Of a stretch of 64,000 bases of DNA, positions 43,630 to 52,768 are shown in pieces; within the stretch, counting starts at the first letter, position 1, and the number at the start of each line of letters is the position of its first letter. Under the pieces are notes generated by a model. The model saw only the letters and a program-made list of their open reading frames with translations. It was not told the DNA's origin and ran no database searches. Location: assembly GCF_029946185.1 (NCBI RefSeq), contig NZ_JAQSEA010000059.1:1-64000 (forward strand), in the 5' to 3' direction. This DNA is from Prosthecobacter sp. GTDB taxonomy: Bacteria > Verrucomicrobiota > Verrucomicrobiia > Verrucomicrobiales > Verrucomicrobiaceae. The position numbers and the translations under genes are program-made.

Positions 43630-45831
43630 TCAGTGATTAAACAAAAACTCTTTTGATCCCATCAGGCTCCAGAAGATGTCTTCCAGCGTAGTGCGGCGGT
43701 CTTCCGGTTTGGCGGTGGCGAGCATCGCAGTGGCCTTGGTGGTTTCGCGCTCAGTGGGGAGACGGGCGAGGGCGGTGAGGTAGGCTTCTTCGACGATCTT
43801 CTCATTGCTGAGCTTGCTGCCGAGCAGCGCATCGAGGCGGTTGTCTTTCTGAGCCAGCTTCAGGTTAAGTGTATCTCCATTCGCGATGTGCAGAGCCTGA
43901 GCCATGCTCGGTTCATTGGTGCGCTCGCACTCGCAGGTGGCCACACGGTCAGCGCGGCCAAAGCTCTTGAGGAAGTAGCTGGCAATGTTGCTGTCAGGCA
44001 GTTGCAAAGCGCGGAATCCCATGGGGTAGCTGTCAGCGGTGCCCTTGTTGGCATTGCGGCGGTCGATCTTGAAAGTAGTGGGCGCTGCGGTGACCTGAGA
44101 CACGGTGTCCAGCAGCACTTCCGCTTTGAGACGCCGCGGCACATAGTGTGAGCCGTAGCGGAGATCAGTGATGTTTTCCGGCAGGGTGACGCTGCTGCGT
44201 TGATAAGTCTCGCTTTGCAGGATGGTGCGCATGAGGGCCTTCAGGTCGAACTTCCGCTTCACCAGATGCTCGCAGGCCGCGGCGAAGAGCGGTTCGTTGC
44301 TGGCGGGATTCGTCACCCGCAAATCATCCACGGCTTCCACGAGACCGGAGCCAAAGAAGTTGGCCCACACGCGGTTCACGATGGCACGCTGAAAAAGTTT
44401 GTTGTCGGCACCCGTGAGCCATTTCGCCAGCGGCACACGGCGGTCCTCCGTGGAAGTCATCGAGACAGCCGTGGTGACATCCAGCGGGTGTGGCGGCTGT
44501 GGCTTGCCCGTCAGCGGCTGCACCAGTTCCCCATCAGCGGCGGAGAACAGCACGCGCTCTTCGGCCTGCGCACCGTTTTTCGTACGCACCCGCGAAAGCA
44601 TGTTGGCAAAAGCGAAGTACTCGTTGTTCGTCCACTTTTCCATCGGGTGGTTGTGGCACTTCGCGCAGGCAATGGAGGTGCCAAGGAAGGCCACGCTGAT
44701 CGTTTCCGCACACTTGGTGGGCTCGTCATTCAAGATGAAGAAATTGCCCGCTCCGTTCTCCAGCGTGCTGCCTGTGGCCGTGAGGAGATCGCGCACCATC
44801 ACGTCCCAAGGCGTGTTCGCGGCCACGTTGCGGCGGATCCAGTTGTAATACGACCACATGGCCTGCGGCACCAGCTTGTCGCCATTGACCAGCAGCAGAT
44901 CACTCCAGCGGTGCGACCAATAATCCACGAACTCCGGACGCTGCAGCAGCGCGTCAATGAGGCGGTCTCGCTTGTCAGCACTCTTGTCCGCAAGAAAAGC
45001 ACGCGTCTCTTCCAGCGAAGGCAAAACGCCAATCGTATCGAGAAACGCACGTCGCAAGAACTCGTGATCGTCCGTGCGCCCCGAAGGCGGAATGTTCAGC
45101 GCACGCAGCTTCACGAGCACATGCTCGTCGACGAAATTGCGCGGCTTCATCTGCGCAAACGCAGGCTCATCCACCACACCATCGCTCGGCACAATGAGCG
45201 TGGAAACCGCGAGTCGGCTGAGATACCACGCGCTGATCGTCGTTTCACCACGCCCGGTAGTTTTGACAATGCCCTGCTCATCCACCGTGGCCACGCTGGC
45301 ATTCACTCCATTGTACTTCGTCCACCGCGTCACGTCCTCGCTATGACCATCGCTAAACTTCGCGGTCACTTTCAGTGGCAGCGTCACACCCTGCTTTGTC
45401 ACCAGTTGCTTCGGCTCCACATCCAGTGAGACGATCAGCGGATCACTCGCCTTCGGCCCCGGCGCACCCGCGGCAATCCAGCCCGCGATGGCCTGGTACT
45501 CCGGCGAGTTCACTTCAAAGCGCTTGTCGCCTTTGTGCGGCACTGCTTTGACCGCCTTGAGCAAAAACAAACTGCGCGCCGGATCTTCCATCGTGAGGCG
45601 ACGTCCGTTTGCACTGCGCGTGACCGAGATCCAGTCGCCCTCGTCATCAAACCCACGCAGAGACAACCTAAAGCCCCCCTGTCCTGCGGCAGCCCCATGA
45701 CACGCCCCCATCGCACAGCCATACCGCGTGAGGATGGGCTGGATGGTGTTACGAAAGGATGGCGCTTCGGCGGCGAGCGACGAAGTGGTGACCAAGGCAG
45801 CGAAAAGGAGGCTGGAGATGCGGAGTTGCAT
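43630..45831 (-). CDS. Exported DUF1549/DUF1553 protein with cytochrome-type and Ig-like domains
   Basis: This 733-residue protein has a signal peptide (MQLRISSLLFAALVTTSSLA), a Cys motif CAMGACH (CxxxxCH) in the N-terminal cytochrome-like part, an Ig-like region (PKQLVTKQGVTLPLKVTAKFSDG), DUF1549 (RTDDHEFLRRAFLDTIGVLPS), CAKCHNHPMEKWT (CxxCH) and a C-terminal DUF1553 (RAIVNRVWANFFGSGLV, DLRVTNPASNEPLF). These proteins are typical of the phylum; their reaction is unknown. The start at 45831 is set by the signal. The usual partner, DUF1501, lies upstream on the same strand, but a toxin-antitoxin pair on the opposite strand now separates the two. Confidence 0.9.
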   Translation of the reverse strand: MQLRISSLLFAALVTTSSLAAEAPSFRNTIQPILTRYGCAMGACHGAAAGQGGFRLSLRGFDDEGDWISVTRSANGRRLTMEDPARSLFLLKAVKAVPHKGDKRFEVNSPEYQAIAGWIAAGAPGPKASDPLIVSLDVEPKQLVTKQGVTLPLKVTAKFSDGHSEDVTRWTKYNGVNASVATVDEQGIVKTTGRGETTISAWYLSRLAVSTLIVPSDGVVDEPAFAQMKPRNFVDEHVLVKLRALNIPPSGRTDDHEFLRRAFLDTIGVLPSLEETRAFLADKSADKRDRLIDALLQRPEFVDYWSHRWSDLLLVNGDKLVPQAMWSYYNWIRRNVAANTPWDVMVRDLLTATGSTLENGAGNFFILNDEPTKCAETISVAFLGTSIACAKCHNHPMEKWTNNEYFAFANMLSRVRTKNGAQAEERVLFSAADGELVQPLTGKPQPPHPLDVTTAVSMTSTEDRRVPLAKWLTGADNKLFQRAIVNRVWANFFGSGLVEAVDDLRVTNPASNEPLFAAACEHLVKRKFDLKALMRTILQSETYQRSSVTLPENITDLRYGSHYVPRRLKAEVLLDTVSQVTAAPTTFKIDRRNANKGTADSYPMGFRALQLPDSNIASYFLKSFGRADRVATCECERTNEPSMAQALHIANGDTLNLKLAQKDNRLDALLGSKLSNEKIVEEAYLTALARLPTERETTKATAMLATAKPEDRRTTLEDIFWSLMGSKEFLFNH

Positions 45832-45860
45832 GAAGCGACGGAGGAAATTAAGATGCCAGC

Positions 45861-46076
45861 ATGAGTTCACTGGCTGAAATCGAAATCGCAGCGGCTGGAT
45901 TGCCGTCGGCGGAAAAGCATTCGCTGCTGAGTTGGCTGACGACGGAGCTTTCAGCCGAAAGCAGCCAGCCTGTCGAAGGACCGCGCATTTCAGGGCTCGG
46001 CAAAGGCAAGTGGCAGGTGGCGGATGATTTCGACGCACCGCTGCCTGATGAATTCTGGCTGGGCCGTGATGCATGA
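45861..46076 (+). CDS. VapB-type antitoxin
   Basis: This 71-residue protein (MSSLAEIEIAAAGLPSAEKH opening) has the N-terminal helix pair and the short acidic tail (DAPLPDEFWLGRDA) of addiction-module components upstream of PIN toxins. Its stop overlaps the PIN start by four bases (ATGA). In VapBC pairs the antitoxin blocks the nuclease and represses the operon. It is intact, while its toxin is interrupted. Confidence 0.75.
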   Translation: MSSLAEIEIAAAGLPSAEKHSLLSWLTTELSAESSQPVEGPRISGLGKGKWQVADDFDAPLPDEFWLGRDA

Positions 46077-46459
46077 ACTACTTGCTCGATACGCATGCGT
46101 TCATCTGGTGGAACGAAAACAGTCCTTGAATGCCCGCGCATGTGCGGCAGACCTTGAGTGACCGCTCGAATCAAATCTGGCTGAGCTATGCAAGCGTGTG
46201 GGAAATGCAAATCAAAGTGCAAATCGGCAAAATGAAGCTGGGCGCTCCGCTGGCCGATCTGATCGACCAGGAAGTCCGCGTGAACCGTCTGCGATTGCTC
46301 TCGATCAGCTACGACGACATCCTGAAACTCGACAACCTGCCCATGCACCACCGCGATCCTTTCGATCGTATGATTCTTGCACAGACGCTGACAGGTGGAT
46401 TTCATTTGGTGACGTGTGACTCAGAATTCTCTGCTTACGGGGTTAATTTGTTTTGGTGA
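46073..46459 (+). pseudogene. VapC-type PIN toxin split by an in-frame stop
   Basis: Reading from 46073 gives MNYLLDTHAFIWWNENSP, which contains the first catalytic Asp of a PIN domain (LLDTHAF). A TGA at 46127-46129 then stops the frame. The same frame continues from 46130 to 46459 with the rest of a normal PIN toxin: IWLSYASVWEMQIKVQIGK, DLIDQEVRVNRLRLL and DPFDRMILAQTLTGG, containing the other acidic residues. One base change would restore a 128-residue toxin. It could be a real nonsense mutation, a sequencing error or (unlikely) readthrough. If translated only from 46130, the first Asp is missing. Confidence 0.8.
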
Positions 46460-46480
46460 AGCCCCCCGCTCTACAGTGAT

Positions 46481-47860
46481 TTACGCAAACAGCTCCTTGA
46501 TCGCCTGCGTGCCGAAATCGACGACGGGATACGGTCTGCCTTGCGGGCCGGGGAGTTCGGTGGTGAGATCGATGCCGAGGGACTCATAGATGGTGGCGAC
46601 GATTTCTTTCGGGGCGACGGGGCGCTCGGTGGGGTAGCCGCCAATGTCGTCGGATTTGCCTACGACTTCGCCGCCTTTGATGCCGCCGCCGGCAAAATTG
46701 ACGGTCCAGCAGTTTGGCCAGTGGTCGCGACCACCGGCGGGATTGATCTTCGGCGTGCGGCCGAATTCGGCGAGGCAGGTGACCATGGTATCATCGAGCA
46801 TGCCGCGCTGAAACAGGTCTTCGATGAGGGCGCTGTAGCCTTGGTCATACATCGGGGCGACGATGTCGCGCATGCCTTCGATGCTGGTGAAGGGCTTCGA
46901 GCCGTGGATGTCCCAGGTGATCTCGCCAAACACCGTGATAAAAGTATTCACGGTGACGAAACGCACCCCGCGCTCGACGAGGCGGCGCGCGAGCAGGCAG
47001 CTCTGGCCGAAGCGATTCAAACCGTAGCGCTCGCGCACTTTGAGCGGCTCTTTGGTGAGATCGAAAGCTTCGCGGGCCTGCGTGCTGGTCATGATGCGAT
47101 AGGCGGACTCGAAATTGGAGTCCATGAGCTTGGCCTGTTCGCTGTATTCGAAATTCCGCACGCTGCTGTCCACCAGTTCACGCATTTCACGGCGGCGTTC
47201 GAGGCGCACCTCACCGATTTCCTTCGGCGGCAGGAGATCGGGCACTTTGAAATCTTTGACCGAGGGATCGGCGTTTAGCACGAAGGGATCGTAGGCTTTG
47301 CCGAGGAATCCTGCGTCCTGACCGTGCGGCATGTTGCCACCTGTGGGGCCCATCGACTCTGGCAGAATCACATGCGCGGGCAGGTCGCTGCGGCGGCCTT
47401 GCAGGAACTCCAGGGCGCTGCCCACGTGCGGTGTGTTCACTCCGCCGGTAAAAAGCCGGCCCGTCTGCATCATCTGATGCCCCGTGTCATGCACCGCAGC
47501 AGCGGTGTGGTAGCAGGAACGGACGAGGCTGAACTTGTCCGCGATCTTCGCATGCAGCGGCAAGATTTCGGAGATTTCGAAGGCGTTGCTTTTGGTGCGG
47601 ATGGGTTTGAAGGGGCCGCGAATCTCGCTCGGCGCATCAGGCTTCATGTCCCAGAGATCCTGCTGGCTCGGCGCACCGAGATTGAAAATCATGATGCAGG
47701 CCTTGTTGCTCTTTTTGGCATCGACCTTTCCTTCCGCCTTCAGTTTGGCGAAGCCGGGCATCGTCAGCCCGATGGCGCCGAGGGCGCCTGCCTGCAGGAA
47801 ATCGCGACGCGAAATGCCGTCGCAATTGGTGATGGAGCCTTGACCGGAGAACTTGAACAT
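46481..47860 (-). CDS. Tat-exported DUF1501 protein
   Basis: This 459-residue protein carries a twin-arginine signal (ISRRDFLQAGALGAIGLTM) and the DUF1501 pattern: CIMIFNLGAPSQQDLWDMKP, then DTGHQMMQTGRLFTGG, then DLFQRGMLDDTMVTCLAEFGRTP and GRDHWPNCWTVNFAGGGIKGG. The fold is related to alkaline phosphatase/sulfatase-type enzymes. It pairs with DUF1549/1553 proteins in these phyla, and the function of the pair is unknown. The start at 47860 fits the signal. The stop is 22 bases from the PIN relic. Confidence 0.92.
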   Translation of the reverse strand: MFKFSGQGSITNCDGISRRDFLQAGALGAIGLTMPGFAKLKAEGKVDAKKSNKACIMIFNLGAPSQQDLWDMKPDAPSEIRGPFKPIRTKSNAFEISEILPLHAKIADKFSLVRSCYHTAAAVHDTGHQMMQTGRLFTGGVNTPHVGSALEFLQGRRSDLPAHVILPESMGPTGGNMPHGQDAGFLGKAYDPFVLNADPSVKDFKVPDLLPPKEIGEVRLERRREMRELVDSSVRNFEYSEQAKLMDSNFESAYRIMTSTQAREAFDLTKEPLKVRERYGLNRFGQSCLLARRLVERGVRFVTVNTFITVFGEITWDIHGSKPFTSIEGMRDIVAPMYDQGYSALIEDLFQRGMLDDTMVTCLAEFGRTPKINPAGGRDHWPNCWTVNFAGGGIKGGEVVGKSDDIGGYPTERPVAPKEIVATIYESLGIDLTTELPGPQGRPYPVVDFGTQAIKELFA

Positions 47861-48042
47861 GGTGCGCGAAGGGGTTGAGCTGCTTATTAATACGCATCCT
47901 GAGTCCACTTCTAAATGGACGATGCCACTTTGAAGATGGGCCTTTCCGGCCCCCTTGGGCCCTTTACGGAGGAAACATTCCCGTAAAGAAAGGGTTGTTC
48001 TTTCCTGCTGCCAGCGTGCTAGTCTTCACTCCTCCCCTCCGC

Positions 48043-48579
48043 ATGAAAGCACTCCTCATCACCCTCTCGCTGCTTCTGACCGTCTCCCTGCATGCCCAGA
48101 CGGCACCGGGGCAATCACCCACAGGGCAGGGGGGGCAGCAGGACAATGTGACGCGTGATGGTCTGTGGGATGGCCGGCTGAAGGGTGGCAACTACATCGT
48201 GCGCTGCAATTCGATCATCGCCCTGTCGAAACACGAATACATCTCGGACGGCGTGGCACGCGTGGTGGAAGTGAACCTGACGCTGAGCTCGTCGATGGTC
48301 GTCCGCTTTTATTTTCTGGAGCCCTACAAGCCAGAAACAGGCAGCAATACCGTGGGTGCGGGCACTCAGGCCCTGGAGAAGGCGAAAGGTATGTTCGATC
48401 AGGCGGCCGGACGTGTTTCGCCAGATCTGGTCACCCCGAAAGTGGTGAAAAACTACCCCACCTCCACCCATGCACACACGATTGAATTTGTACTGAAGGA
48501 GGAGGCACAGCTCAATTCCCTCTTTGGCAGTCTGGAGCGTTCCTTCCGCACAGGTCAGGGACGTGTGTGGAAAGAGTAG
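48043..48579 (+). CDS. Exported protein of unknown function
   Basis: This 178-residue protein has a signal peptide (MKALLITLSLLLTVSLHA, cleavage at AQT), a Gln/Gly-rich linker (GQSPTGQGGQQDN), then a folded part with DGLWDGRLKGGNYIVRCNSI, ALSKHEYISDGVARVVEVNL, VVRFYFLEPYKPE and VKNYPTSTHAHTIEFVLKEE. I recognise no family. The start at 48043 is set by the signal; a frame open from 47875 adds unrelated residues. It converges on ychF. Confidence 0.7.
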   Translation: MKALLITLSLLLTVSLHAQTAPGQSPTGQGGQQDNVTRDGLWDGRLKGGNYIVRCNSIIALSKHEYISDGVARVVEVNLTLSSSMVVRFYFLEPYKPETGSNTVGAGTQALEKAKGMFDQAAGRVSPDLVTPKVVKNYPTSTHAHTIEFVLKEEAQLNSLFGSLERSFRTGQGRVWKE

Positions 48580-48586
48580 TCACAGG

Positions 48587-48614
48587 CACTCATTGCGGGC
48601 TGGAGTGCCCGCCT
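48587..48614. terminator. Hairpin between convergent genes
   Basis: GCGGGC and GCCCGC with a six-base loop lie in the 39-base gap between the exported-protein gene and ychF. No T run follows on either strand, so it may be a bidirectional weak terminator or a repeat. Confidence 0.4.
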
Positions 48615-48618
48615 AGCC

Positions 48619-49734
48619 TCACACGTTGAAGCGCCATTCCACGACGTCGCCGTCGCGCATGACGTATTCTTTGCCTTCAATGCGCCACTTGCCTTTTTCC
48701 TTCGCCTTGGCGTTGGAGCCGAGTTCGACGAGGTCATTGAAATGCACGATCTCACCGGCAATGAAGCCGCGCTCGAAGTCACCATGGATGACCCCAGCAG
48801 CTTGCGGGGCCTTCATGCCTTTGACGATGGTCCACGCGCGCGTTTCCTTCTCCCCGGTGGTCAGATAGGTCTGCAGGCCGAGGAGGTCATAGACGCCCTT
48901 GATGAAGAGTGACACACCACTGTCTTCGACGCCGATGTCCTTAAGGTAAGCCTTCGCCTCTTCATCCGAAAGATCGGTGAGCTCGCTTTCGATCGCGGCG
49001 CTGACGACCACCGCGCTGGCTTCATGCGCGTGTTTCACGTATTCACGCACTTTGCCCACGAACACATGCGCGTCCGGGCTGTTCGTGGCAGCAGCGAGGT
49101 CGGACTCCGACACGTTGCAGGCGAAAATGCAGGGCTTCGAGCTGAGGAGGAAGAAGCTCTTGAGGAGTTTCCGCTCCTCTTCGGTGCATTCCAGGGTGAC
49201 GGCCGGCTTGCCAGCGTCAAAGTGCGGGATCAGCCTTTCACAGAGGGCGAGTTCTGCCTTCGCGTCTTTTTCGCCTCTCTTCGCATTCTTTTCGGCCTTG
49301 TCCTTGCGGCGCTGGATGGCGTCCATGTCGGAGAGGATCAACTCGGTGTTGATGACTTCGATGTCGCGCACAGGATCAATCGTGCCGCTGACGTGGGTGA
49401 TGTCGCCATCTTCAAAGCAGCGCACCACATGCACGATGGCGTCCACCTCACGGATGTGGCTGAGGAATTTGTTGCCCAGACCTTCGCCCTGGCTCGCGCC
49501 TTTGACGAGGCCGGCGATGTCCACGAACTCAATCGCGGCAGGCACCAGTTTATGCGAGCCCGAGAGCTTCGACAGCACGGCAAGGCGTTCATCCGGCACG
49601 GTCACGACGCCGGTGTTCGGCTCGATGGTGCAGAAGGGATAGTTGGCTGCCTCCGCCTTGCGGGTACGGGTGACAGCGTTAAAAAGGGTGGATTTGCCAA
49701 CGTTGGGAAGGCCTACAATACCGGCTCTAAGCAT
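48619..49734 (-). CDS. ychF: Ribosome-associated GTPase/ATPase YchF
   Basis: This 371-residue P-loop protein begins [20 protein letters not shown] (Walker A GLPNVGKST), then FVDIAGLVKGASQGEGLGNKF (switch/DxxG), the CNVSESDL motif in place of the GTPase NKxD, and a C-terminal TGS domain (KETRAWTIVKGMKAPQAAG, FERGFIAGEIVHFND). YchF and its human homologue OLA1 prefer ATP and bind ribosomes. Its first ~120 bp also occur, inverted, in the chimeric scar at 52905-53045. No clear operon partner. Confidence 0.96.
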   Translation of the reverse strand: MLRAGIVGLPNVGKSTLFNAVTRTRKAEAANYPFCTIEPNTGVVTVPDERLAVLSKLSGSHKLVPAAIEFVDIAGLVKGASQGEGLGNKFLSHIREVDAIVHVVRCFEDGDITHVSGTIDPVRDIEVINTELILSDMDAIQRRKDKAEKNAKRGEKDAKAELALCERLIPHFDAGKPAVTLECTEEERKLLKSFFLLSSKPCIFACNVSESDLAAATNSPDAHVFVGKVREYVKHAHEASAVVVSAAIESELTDLSDEEAKAYLKDIGVEDSGVSLFIKGVYDLLGLQTYLTTGEKETRAWTIVKGMKAPQAAGVIHGDFERGFIAGEIVHFNDLVELGSNAKAKEKGKWRIEGKEYVMRDGDVVEWRFNV

Positions 49735-49756
49735 AAGGGCGCGAGATTAAGGCGGA

Positions 49757-49795
49757 TTGAGAAATGAGCAAGCAGTGAGCGCGGCTCAGTTCAGG
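49757..49795 (+). repeat. Direct repeat flanking the histidine-kinase gene, left copy
   Basis: The 17 bases TTGAGAAATGAGCAAGC recur exactly at 51364-51380, and the next ~19 bases match at about two-thirds of positions. The copies bracket the histidine-kinase gene and the left one sits in the ychF upstream region. Confidence 0.6.
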
Positions 49796-49980
49796 CAGTT
49801 TTCAAACCTGACGCCTGAAACCGGGCAAACCGGGCCGCATGCAAAGCTCTGCGGTCAGCCTGAAAACCGCGTTCAAGGCCGTTTTGCAGGCAGTTGCTGC
49901 CTGACCTCCTGCTCCCAATGACAAGGGTAAACTAGGGAGAACAGATGGCTATTACTCGAATGGCCAAGTAACGTGCCTCG

Positions 49981-51306
49981 ATGTCCCTGACCAAAAGCCA
50001 GCAATACGCCTCCCTGAGTGATCATTTCGCGACCCGCCGTGCTGCAATTTTGGAAGCCTGGCGCAAGGCGGATCGCGCTGATCCCGATCAGACCACCGGA
50101 CGCTCTCTGACCGTCAGTCAATTCTTCGACCATATCCCGGAGATGCTCGATGCATTCGAATACCGGTTGCGCTCGCGCCCGGGCGGCATCGACGCCCAGT
50201 CCGCTGATGGCGACAAAAAGGATGAAGGGGTCAAGCATGGCCTCCACCGCTGGCAGCAGGGCTATCGCCTGCGGGAACTCATTAATGAATGCGGGCACCT
50301 TCAAGTCAGCCTGTTTAATGAGATGGAAAAAGTCGTCGCTGAGCACCCCTATTTTGAACGTGCCGTGCTGGTTGAGGCGAACCGCCAGATCATGGAACTG
50401 GTCAACGACATGATCAGCGAAAGCGCCGGCCAGTACGAACGCATGCAGCAGGCGGAGTCCGCCGGGCATGTCGGTGATCTCATGGGCGCGCTCGCCAGCG
50501 TAAATGAAATCGAGAAACGACGCGCCACACTAATCCATCAGGCCGTCCACGATCTGAACAGCGACGTCGTCGGTGTCAGCCTCGCAGCCTCGCTCTTGGG
50601 CCGGACGGAAATCGCCGAACCCGACCGACTAGAGTTCGCCACCATGTTGCAGCGGGGAGTATCTGGTCTCAGTTCGATGCTCGGCGACCTGATGGAACTC
50701 GCACGACTGGGTGCAGGTCAGGAAAAACGGCGTATCGCCCCGTTCAATGCCGCAACCCTGCTCACCGAAAGGTGCGACCTCAACGAGCCCTTTGCCAAAG
50801 AACGTCATTTGTTCATGGAAGTGAATGGACCCGCCTCGCTGGAAGTTGAGGGCGATGCCGACAAGGTGGGCCGTCTATTGCAAAATCTACTGATGAATGC
50901 GCTCAAATACACTCCCACCGGAGGCGTCAGCGTGACTTGGGGCGAAGAGAAGGAAAACTGGTGGCTGATGGTCAAGGATACCGGCCCAGGCCTTCACTCC
51001 AGAGCCAGCGCACCTTTAATAGCCGGTTTGCAGGAGGCCACCGCCAGCGCCAAGGAGGCCGATGAAAAATCCACCGCAATCAAAGGCGAAGTCTCGAATG
51101 TCCTGCCTCCGCCCTGGGACGCCGCCGAGCAGTTCCACCCGCCTAAACACCAACCCGGCGAGGGTATCGGGCTCTCCATCGTAAAACGCATGTGTGAATT
51201 GCTCGATGCGAGTTTGGAAATCGCCAGTTCGGCGGAAACAGGAACGACATTCCGCGTGGTGTTTCCACGCCGTTATCGCAGCGCACCTCAAGTTCCATCC
51301 CCGTAA
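49981..51306 (+). CDS. Soluble histidine kinase with an RsbRD-like N-terminal domain
   Basis: This 441-residue kinase has no membrane helix. Residues ~1-165 look like an RsbRD-type helical (globin-like) sensory domain (AAILEAWRKADRADPDQTTGR, VEANRQIMELVNDMI). An H-box-like segment follows (HQAVHDLNSDVVGVSLAAS), then a HATPase domain with N-box NLLMNALKYTP, G1 KDTGPGLHS and G2 GEGIGLSIVK. An unusual insert of ~60 residues (KEADEKSTAIKGEVSNVLP) sits between G1 and G2. No response regulator is adjacent, so its target is elsewhere. Direct repeats flank the gene. Confidence 0.88.
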   Translation: MSLTKSQQYASLSDHFATRRAAILEAWRKADRADPDQTTGRSLTVSQFFDHIPEMLDAFEYRLRSRPGGIDAQSADGDKKDEGVKHGLHRWQQGYRLRELINECGHLQVSLFNEMEKVVAEHPYFERAVLVEANRQIMELVNDMISESAGQYERMQQAESAGHVGDLMGALASVNEIEKRRATLIHQAVHDLNSDVVGVSLAASLLGRTEIAEPDRLEFATMLQRGVSGLSSMLGDLMELARLGAGQEKRRIAPFNAATLLTERCDLNEPFAKERHLFMEVNGPASLEVEGDADKVGRLLQNLLMNALKYTPTGGVSVTWGEEKENWWLMVKDTGPGLHSRASAPLIAGLQEATASAKEADEKSTAIKGEVSNVLPPPWDAAEQFHPPKHQPGEGIGLSIVKRMCELLDASLEIASSAETGTTFRVVFPRRYRSAPQVPSP

Positions 51307-51363
51307 CCTGGTGGCCCTCACCTCAGAAGGGTCACTGCGGTCCTGCCGGCTTATTTTGACCGT

Positions 51364-51400
51364 TTGAGAAATGAGCAAGCGTTGAGCGAGGTTCAATCCA
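51364..51400 (+). repeat. Direct repeat flanking the histidine-kinase gene, right copy
   Basis: The first 17 bases match 49757-49773 exactly. The copy overlaps the end of the dead VapC gene. Confidence 0.6.
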
Positions 51401-51732
51401 ACCAGCTCGCAAATCGCAGGCCGGGAATCTTGGCAAAATCTACCGTATTGCGTGTCAGGAGAGTGGCGTCATGTACGAGAGCAATGCAGGCGATTTTCAA
51501 ATCCATCGTGCCAGTTCGGATTTTGGCAGCCTTCATCTCCCGAAAGCTGCCACTGCTCACGATATTCACGGCCCCGGAGGTCCACCTCACGAGCCAGGGT
51601 GGTGTCCCGCAATTTTCCAGCGACCTGACGCCAGTCCTTTTTGACCGGAGTGATCTTGAGAACGGTGTTCCGCAGTTCACTGAGCGATTGCTCCACCGTG
51701 CTGAGACGTTGTTCGAGTGTGCCTGTCGTCAT
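51393..51732 (-). pseudogene. Decayed VapBC toxin-antitoxin locus (internal deletion)
   Basis: Two minus-strand frames overlap here. From 51732 the antitoxin starts [20 protein letters not shown] and reaches GREYREQW, a known VapB pattern. A second frame then gives [19 protein letters not shown] and [17 protein letters not shown], the C-terminal end of a VapC PIN toxin with its last acidic residues. The antitoxin tail and the toxin N-terminus (with the first catalytic Asp) are missing, as after an internal deletion. The locus should not make an active toxin. Confidence 0.7.
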
Positions 51733-51912
51733 GCCTGTATTTTATGCCAGTTCGAAGCGCTGGCCAGAATCCGTTCTCAACTTGCTCCGTCCGTCGTCCC
51801 CGTGAGCCTCTGTGGCTCTGAGCATAGGGGGCGAGAGTAGGGAGCATTGGGTATACCACCGCCGCCGCACCTCAAAGGGGTTCCGGCATGCAGCCCAGGA
51901 AGACTTGCAGCA

Positions 51913-52707
51913 TCACCGCTCGACTGACAACACCTCTCCGGTTGAATGGGTACACACAAGGCATCGGATCGGAGGTTGCATATCACGTCCTGAATACCAT
52001 CGCAGGCCGTTTTCCTCCTTACATGGTGCGGCGCGGAGAACGGCGAGCACCTGCTGTGCGTTGATTCCATCATCCTCCATCAAGCCAAGCGCCCTTCCGG
52101 TAAATGACCGCCCGCTGATTACTTTGGCGGACGGCAGACGGTAGTCCGAGACATCTCGGGATGGTTCTCCGCGCACGACAAGGCTGGCTTCAGATGCACC
52201 AGGAAGATGGCGGGGCTTACGGCCTTGAATACAGATCTGCCACACTTCCACGCTGAGAGCAGGGAACCCATCCTCCTGCCTGCGCTGCTCCTTCCAACCC
52301 ACCACCAGCCCATTGGCTGACCATTGTAGATCAAGCCATCTGCTCTGACGCCGCAGCCAGGCCATGGCATCCTCAATGTTGTCAAAATGCTGCTGTCCCT
52401 CTTCCAGCACGGCATGCACATCACCGTCTCCATTGGGACGGTAGATGCCCTGGCTGCCATACCAGCGCCGCTGTCGCCCTTGGAGTTTAAACACCTTCGT
52501 CATGCTTGCCCATGAATATTCCCGGCGGAAAGCATCCAGCGCTTTGATGTGCATGGTCTGGCCTGCTCGGGTCGCCGCAATCGTCATTCCAGGTGACATC
52601 ACCGCCTCATAACTGTCACCGCGAGGCGCGGTGCATGCGCTCACCAGCGTCAGCAAAGCAGCAGCAATGGCATGGCAACAACGCCGGATGTGCGGCCTGA
52701 AAATCAT
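51913..52707 (-). CDS. Predicted lipoprotein of unknown function
   Basis: This 264-residue protein has a lipoprotein signal ([19 protein letters not shown] then LVSAC), so the start at 52707 is supported. The mature part has [21 protein letters not shown], a Trp-rich middle ([22 protein letters not shown]) and [13 protein letters not shown] near the end. I recognise no family. Its 5' flank runs into the chimeric tgt/ychF scar, so its present promoter may derive from that scar. Confidence 0.65.
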   Translation of the reverse strand: MIFRPHIRRCCHAIAAALLTLVSACTAPRGDSYEAVMSPGMTIAATRAGQTMHIKALDAFRREYSWASMTKVFKLQGRQRRWYGSQGIYRPNGDGDVHAVLEEGQQHFDNIEDAMAWLRRQSRWLDLQWSANGLVVGWKEQRRQEDGFPALSVEVWQICIQGRKPRHLPGASEASLVVRGEPSRDVSDYRLPSAKVISGRSFTGRALGLMEDDGINAQQVLAVLRAAPCKEENGLRWYSGRDMQPPIRCLVCTHSTGEVLSVER

Positions 52708-52768
52708 GCACAGATTAAAACCGCCGCAGGTTCTCTCAACAATCTGTTTTTGGCACTTCCACCCCGCC

